Source of the DNA: Pigmentiphaga sp. NML080357
Lineage (GTDB): Bacteria > Pseudomonadota > Gammaproteobacteria > Burkholderiales > Burkholderiaceae_B
NCBI RefSeq assembly: GCF_002188465.1
Contig: NZ_NINW01000049.1
Span: forward strand, 558,001-622,000
Length of the DNA: 64,000 nucleotides
Reading direction: 5' to 3'
Position numbers and translations under genes: made by a program. Under the pieces are notes generated by a model. That model had not been told where the DNA came from. It ran no database searches and saw only the letters and a list, made by a program, of their open reading frames with translations. How positions within the stretch are numbered: position 1 is the first letter of the stretch; the number at the start of each line of letters is the position of its first letter. Positions 62,877 to 64,000 of this stretch are shown piece after piece.

Positions 62877-63749
62877 CTACACGGATCCAGAAACCCCCGG
62901 AAACTCAGTGTTGACGGGGGTTTTGCATTCAGAGCCGCCCAGTGTCGCCGAAATCCGGTCCGCTGTTGCCTGCAGCTTGGCCAGATATCGCTCGACGGCC
63001 TGCTCGGGAGTCAGTACCGACGAGAACCAGGTCAATCCCAGCGTGGCCACGGTGGCGTCGCCCTGCCGGACAGGGATGGCCATGGTGCAGGATTGCTTGC
63101 TGAATTCCAGGTCTCTGAGGGCGTAGCCGCGGGCGCGCGTGGTCTCGAGAATGCGCTTCAGGTTTGCCGGGTCGTGCGCCAGGCGGTCTTCATCGCGGCC
63201 GCTTTGGCGGACGACGCCCAGGATGAGCTCCTGCTCCTCGGCCGAGCAGAACGCAAGGTAGGCGCGTCCCAGCGCGCGCCCCACCATGCTGCGCCGGAGG
63301 TTGATCGACGAATGCAGGAGCGACAGCGGGGACTGCGGGATCGTGCTGTAGCGAACCACCATCGCGTCGACATCGAACAGCGCCAGCGTGGTGGGCCATT
63401 TGATTTCACGCGTGAGCTCGTCGCAGAACGGCGCGGCGACTTCGATGACCCGCGGACCGTGAACATACCCGCAATTGAGCGACGCGACGCCCGCGGCAAG
63501 GTAGTAGGCGCCGAAGCGCGAGGATTGTCCGACCAGGCCCTTGGCCTCGAATGTGCGAAGCAGGCGAGCGATCGTGGCCTTGGGGATGGCGGTGCGGCGG
63601 TAGAGGTCGTCTATCGTCGACACGGGTTGACGATTGAGCGCCTGGAGCAGCTCGATCGCGCGTTCGACGCTCCGGATGCCGGTCCGGATGGGCGAGGCCG
63701 GACGTCCGGGGGCGGGTGTAGCCGCGATAGTCCTGGGTGTGGAAACCAT
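62877..63749 (-). CDS. IclR family transcriptional regulator
   Basis: A 290-residue IclR protein: helix-turn-helix near residues 22-80 (IRSVERAIELLQAL, and ATIARLLRTFEAKGLV as recognition segment) and the C-terminal effector domain. It is unlike the first IclR gene in sequence beyond family marks. Its last 17 residues (CKTPVNTEFPGVSGSV and neighbours) are encoded by DNA that also forms the tRNA-Thr terminator, so the tail is unlikely to be functional. It reads in the same direction as the partial gene upstream of it (49-base gap). The effector is unknown. Confidence 0.87.
   Translation of the reverse strand: MVSTPRTIAATPAPGRPASPIRTGIRSVERAIELLQALNRQPVSTIDDLYRRTAIPKATIARLLRTFEAKGLVGQSSRFGAYYLAAGVASLNCGYVHGPRVIEVAAPFCDELTREIKWPTTLALFDVDAMVVRYSTIPQSPLSLLHSSINLRRSMVGRALGRAYLAFCSAEEQELILGVVRQSGRDEDRLAHDPANLKRILETTRARGYALRDLEFSKQSCTMAIPVRQGDATVATLGLTWFSSVLTPEQAVERYLAKLQATADRISATLGGSECKTPVNTEFPGVSGSV
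62892..62924 (+). terminator. Terminator of tRNA-Thr
   Basis: AACCCCCG (62892-62899) pairs with CGGGGGTT (62915-62922), then TT; loop of 15 bases with possible extra AAC/GTT pairs. It lies 35 bases past the tRNA CCA end and overlaps the 3' coding end of the minus-strand IclR gene. Confidence 0.7.
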
Positions 63750-63798
63750 GCGAAACAGTATAAGTGCGCCGTTCGCGGGCCGTGCCGGCGGTGCCTGG

Positions 63799-64000
63799 CT
63801 ATGCCTCGCCTGCCAGGCGGTCCCGCGCGCGGGCGGCCATATGGGTCCGATAGGTGCTCAGCCGGTAACCCAGGTCCGGTTCGATCGTCTCGACATGCAT
63901 GGAGACGGCCATGGGCAGTCTGTCGCTCAAGGGCTTGAGCCGCTCCAAGGCCGCCGCGAATATCCGGTCTGTCGAGGCTTTTTGCGTGCCTGGGTCCCGG
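63799..64000 (-). CDS. C-terminal end of an unidentified protein (partial)
   Basis: The window edge cuts a minus-strand open frame that ends with TAG at 63799-63801. The visible 66 residues read RDPGTQKASTDRIFAAAL, then PLSDRLPMAVSMHVETIEPD, LGYRLSTYRTHMAARARD and RLAGEA. Codon use is GC3-rich as in the neighbours, so it is probably real. I do not recognise the family. It is followed by the IclR gene at 62877 with a 49-base gap, so the two may form a unit. Confidence 0.5.
   Translation of the reverse strand, partial: RDPGTQKASTDRIFAAALERLKPLSDRLPMAVSMHVETIEPDLGYRLSTYRTHMAARARDRLAGEA

Overview
The window is a gene-dense, high-GC stretch of a Burkholderiales chromosome. The gene content and order best match the Alcaligenaceae, most likely Bordetella or a close relative such as Achromobacter. 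The basis is the co-occurrence of a ctaCDGE/ctaAB cluster, gltBD, an mla operon followed by ibaG-murA-his-tat, liv genes, htrA and petABC-sspAB, all with betaproteobacterial-style proteins. The genus is an inference from recalled gene order; no database was searched. I see no insertion sequence, prophage or CRISPR array.

Layout. 1-3840: small accessory genes: an IclR regulator with candidate operators, a DUF6152/membrane-protein pair, a MarR regulator divergent from a DUF1428 gene, a VOC gene broken by one in-frame stop, and an AAC(6')-like acetyltransferase. 3370-12923 (minus strand): a five-gene operon encoding a tripartite RND pump with two permeases, an outer-membrane lipoprotein channel and the acetyltransferase; every junction is a 4-base ATGA overlap. 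13063-14981: comF and a BioC-like methyltransferase. 15172-24520: aa3-type cytochrome c oxidase subunits and their assembly factors (Cox11, SURF1, haem A synthase, haem O synthase, two SCO-like proteins). 24521-27285: repeats, a candidate small RNA with C-rich loops, rpoH under a perfect CIRCE element, and a RAYT-family protein that has lost its catalytic residues. 27286-33688: gltB-gltD. 34131-39968: mlaFEDAC without mlaB, then a two-gene ABC-2 exporter. 40052-47985: ibaG, murA, histidine genes hisGDBHAFIE (no hisC) and a HIT protein. 48047-49862: tatABC. 49940-54728: a branched-chain amino-acid-type ABC transporter with a fused permease/ATPase. 54731-57230: HtrA protease, Nif3-like protein, MscL. 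57453-61787: petABC and sspAB. 61932-64000: sulfurtransferase, tRNA-Thr(UGU), a second IclR regulator and the end of an unidentified gene.

How it fits together. Most of the window is core physiology: the bc1 complex (petABC) delivers electrons through cytochrome c to the cta oxidase, and TatABC is the likely exporter of the Rieske protein and possibly of the SCO lipoprotein. The Mla system and MurA serve the envelope, and GltBD and the his genes link to nitrogen and amino-acid metabolism. A family of short GC-rich palindromic elements recurs in intergenic spots, including inside the his and tat gene clusters and in place of mlaB. The most unusual items are the acetyltransferase coupled to an RND pump, the C-rich-loop RNA candidate beside rpoH, the catalytically dead RAYT protein, and these repeats.
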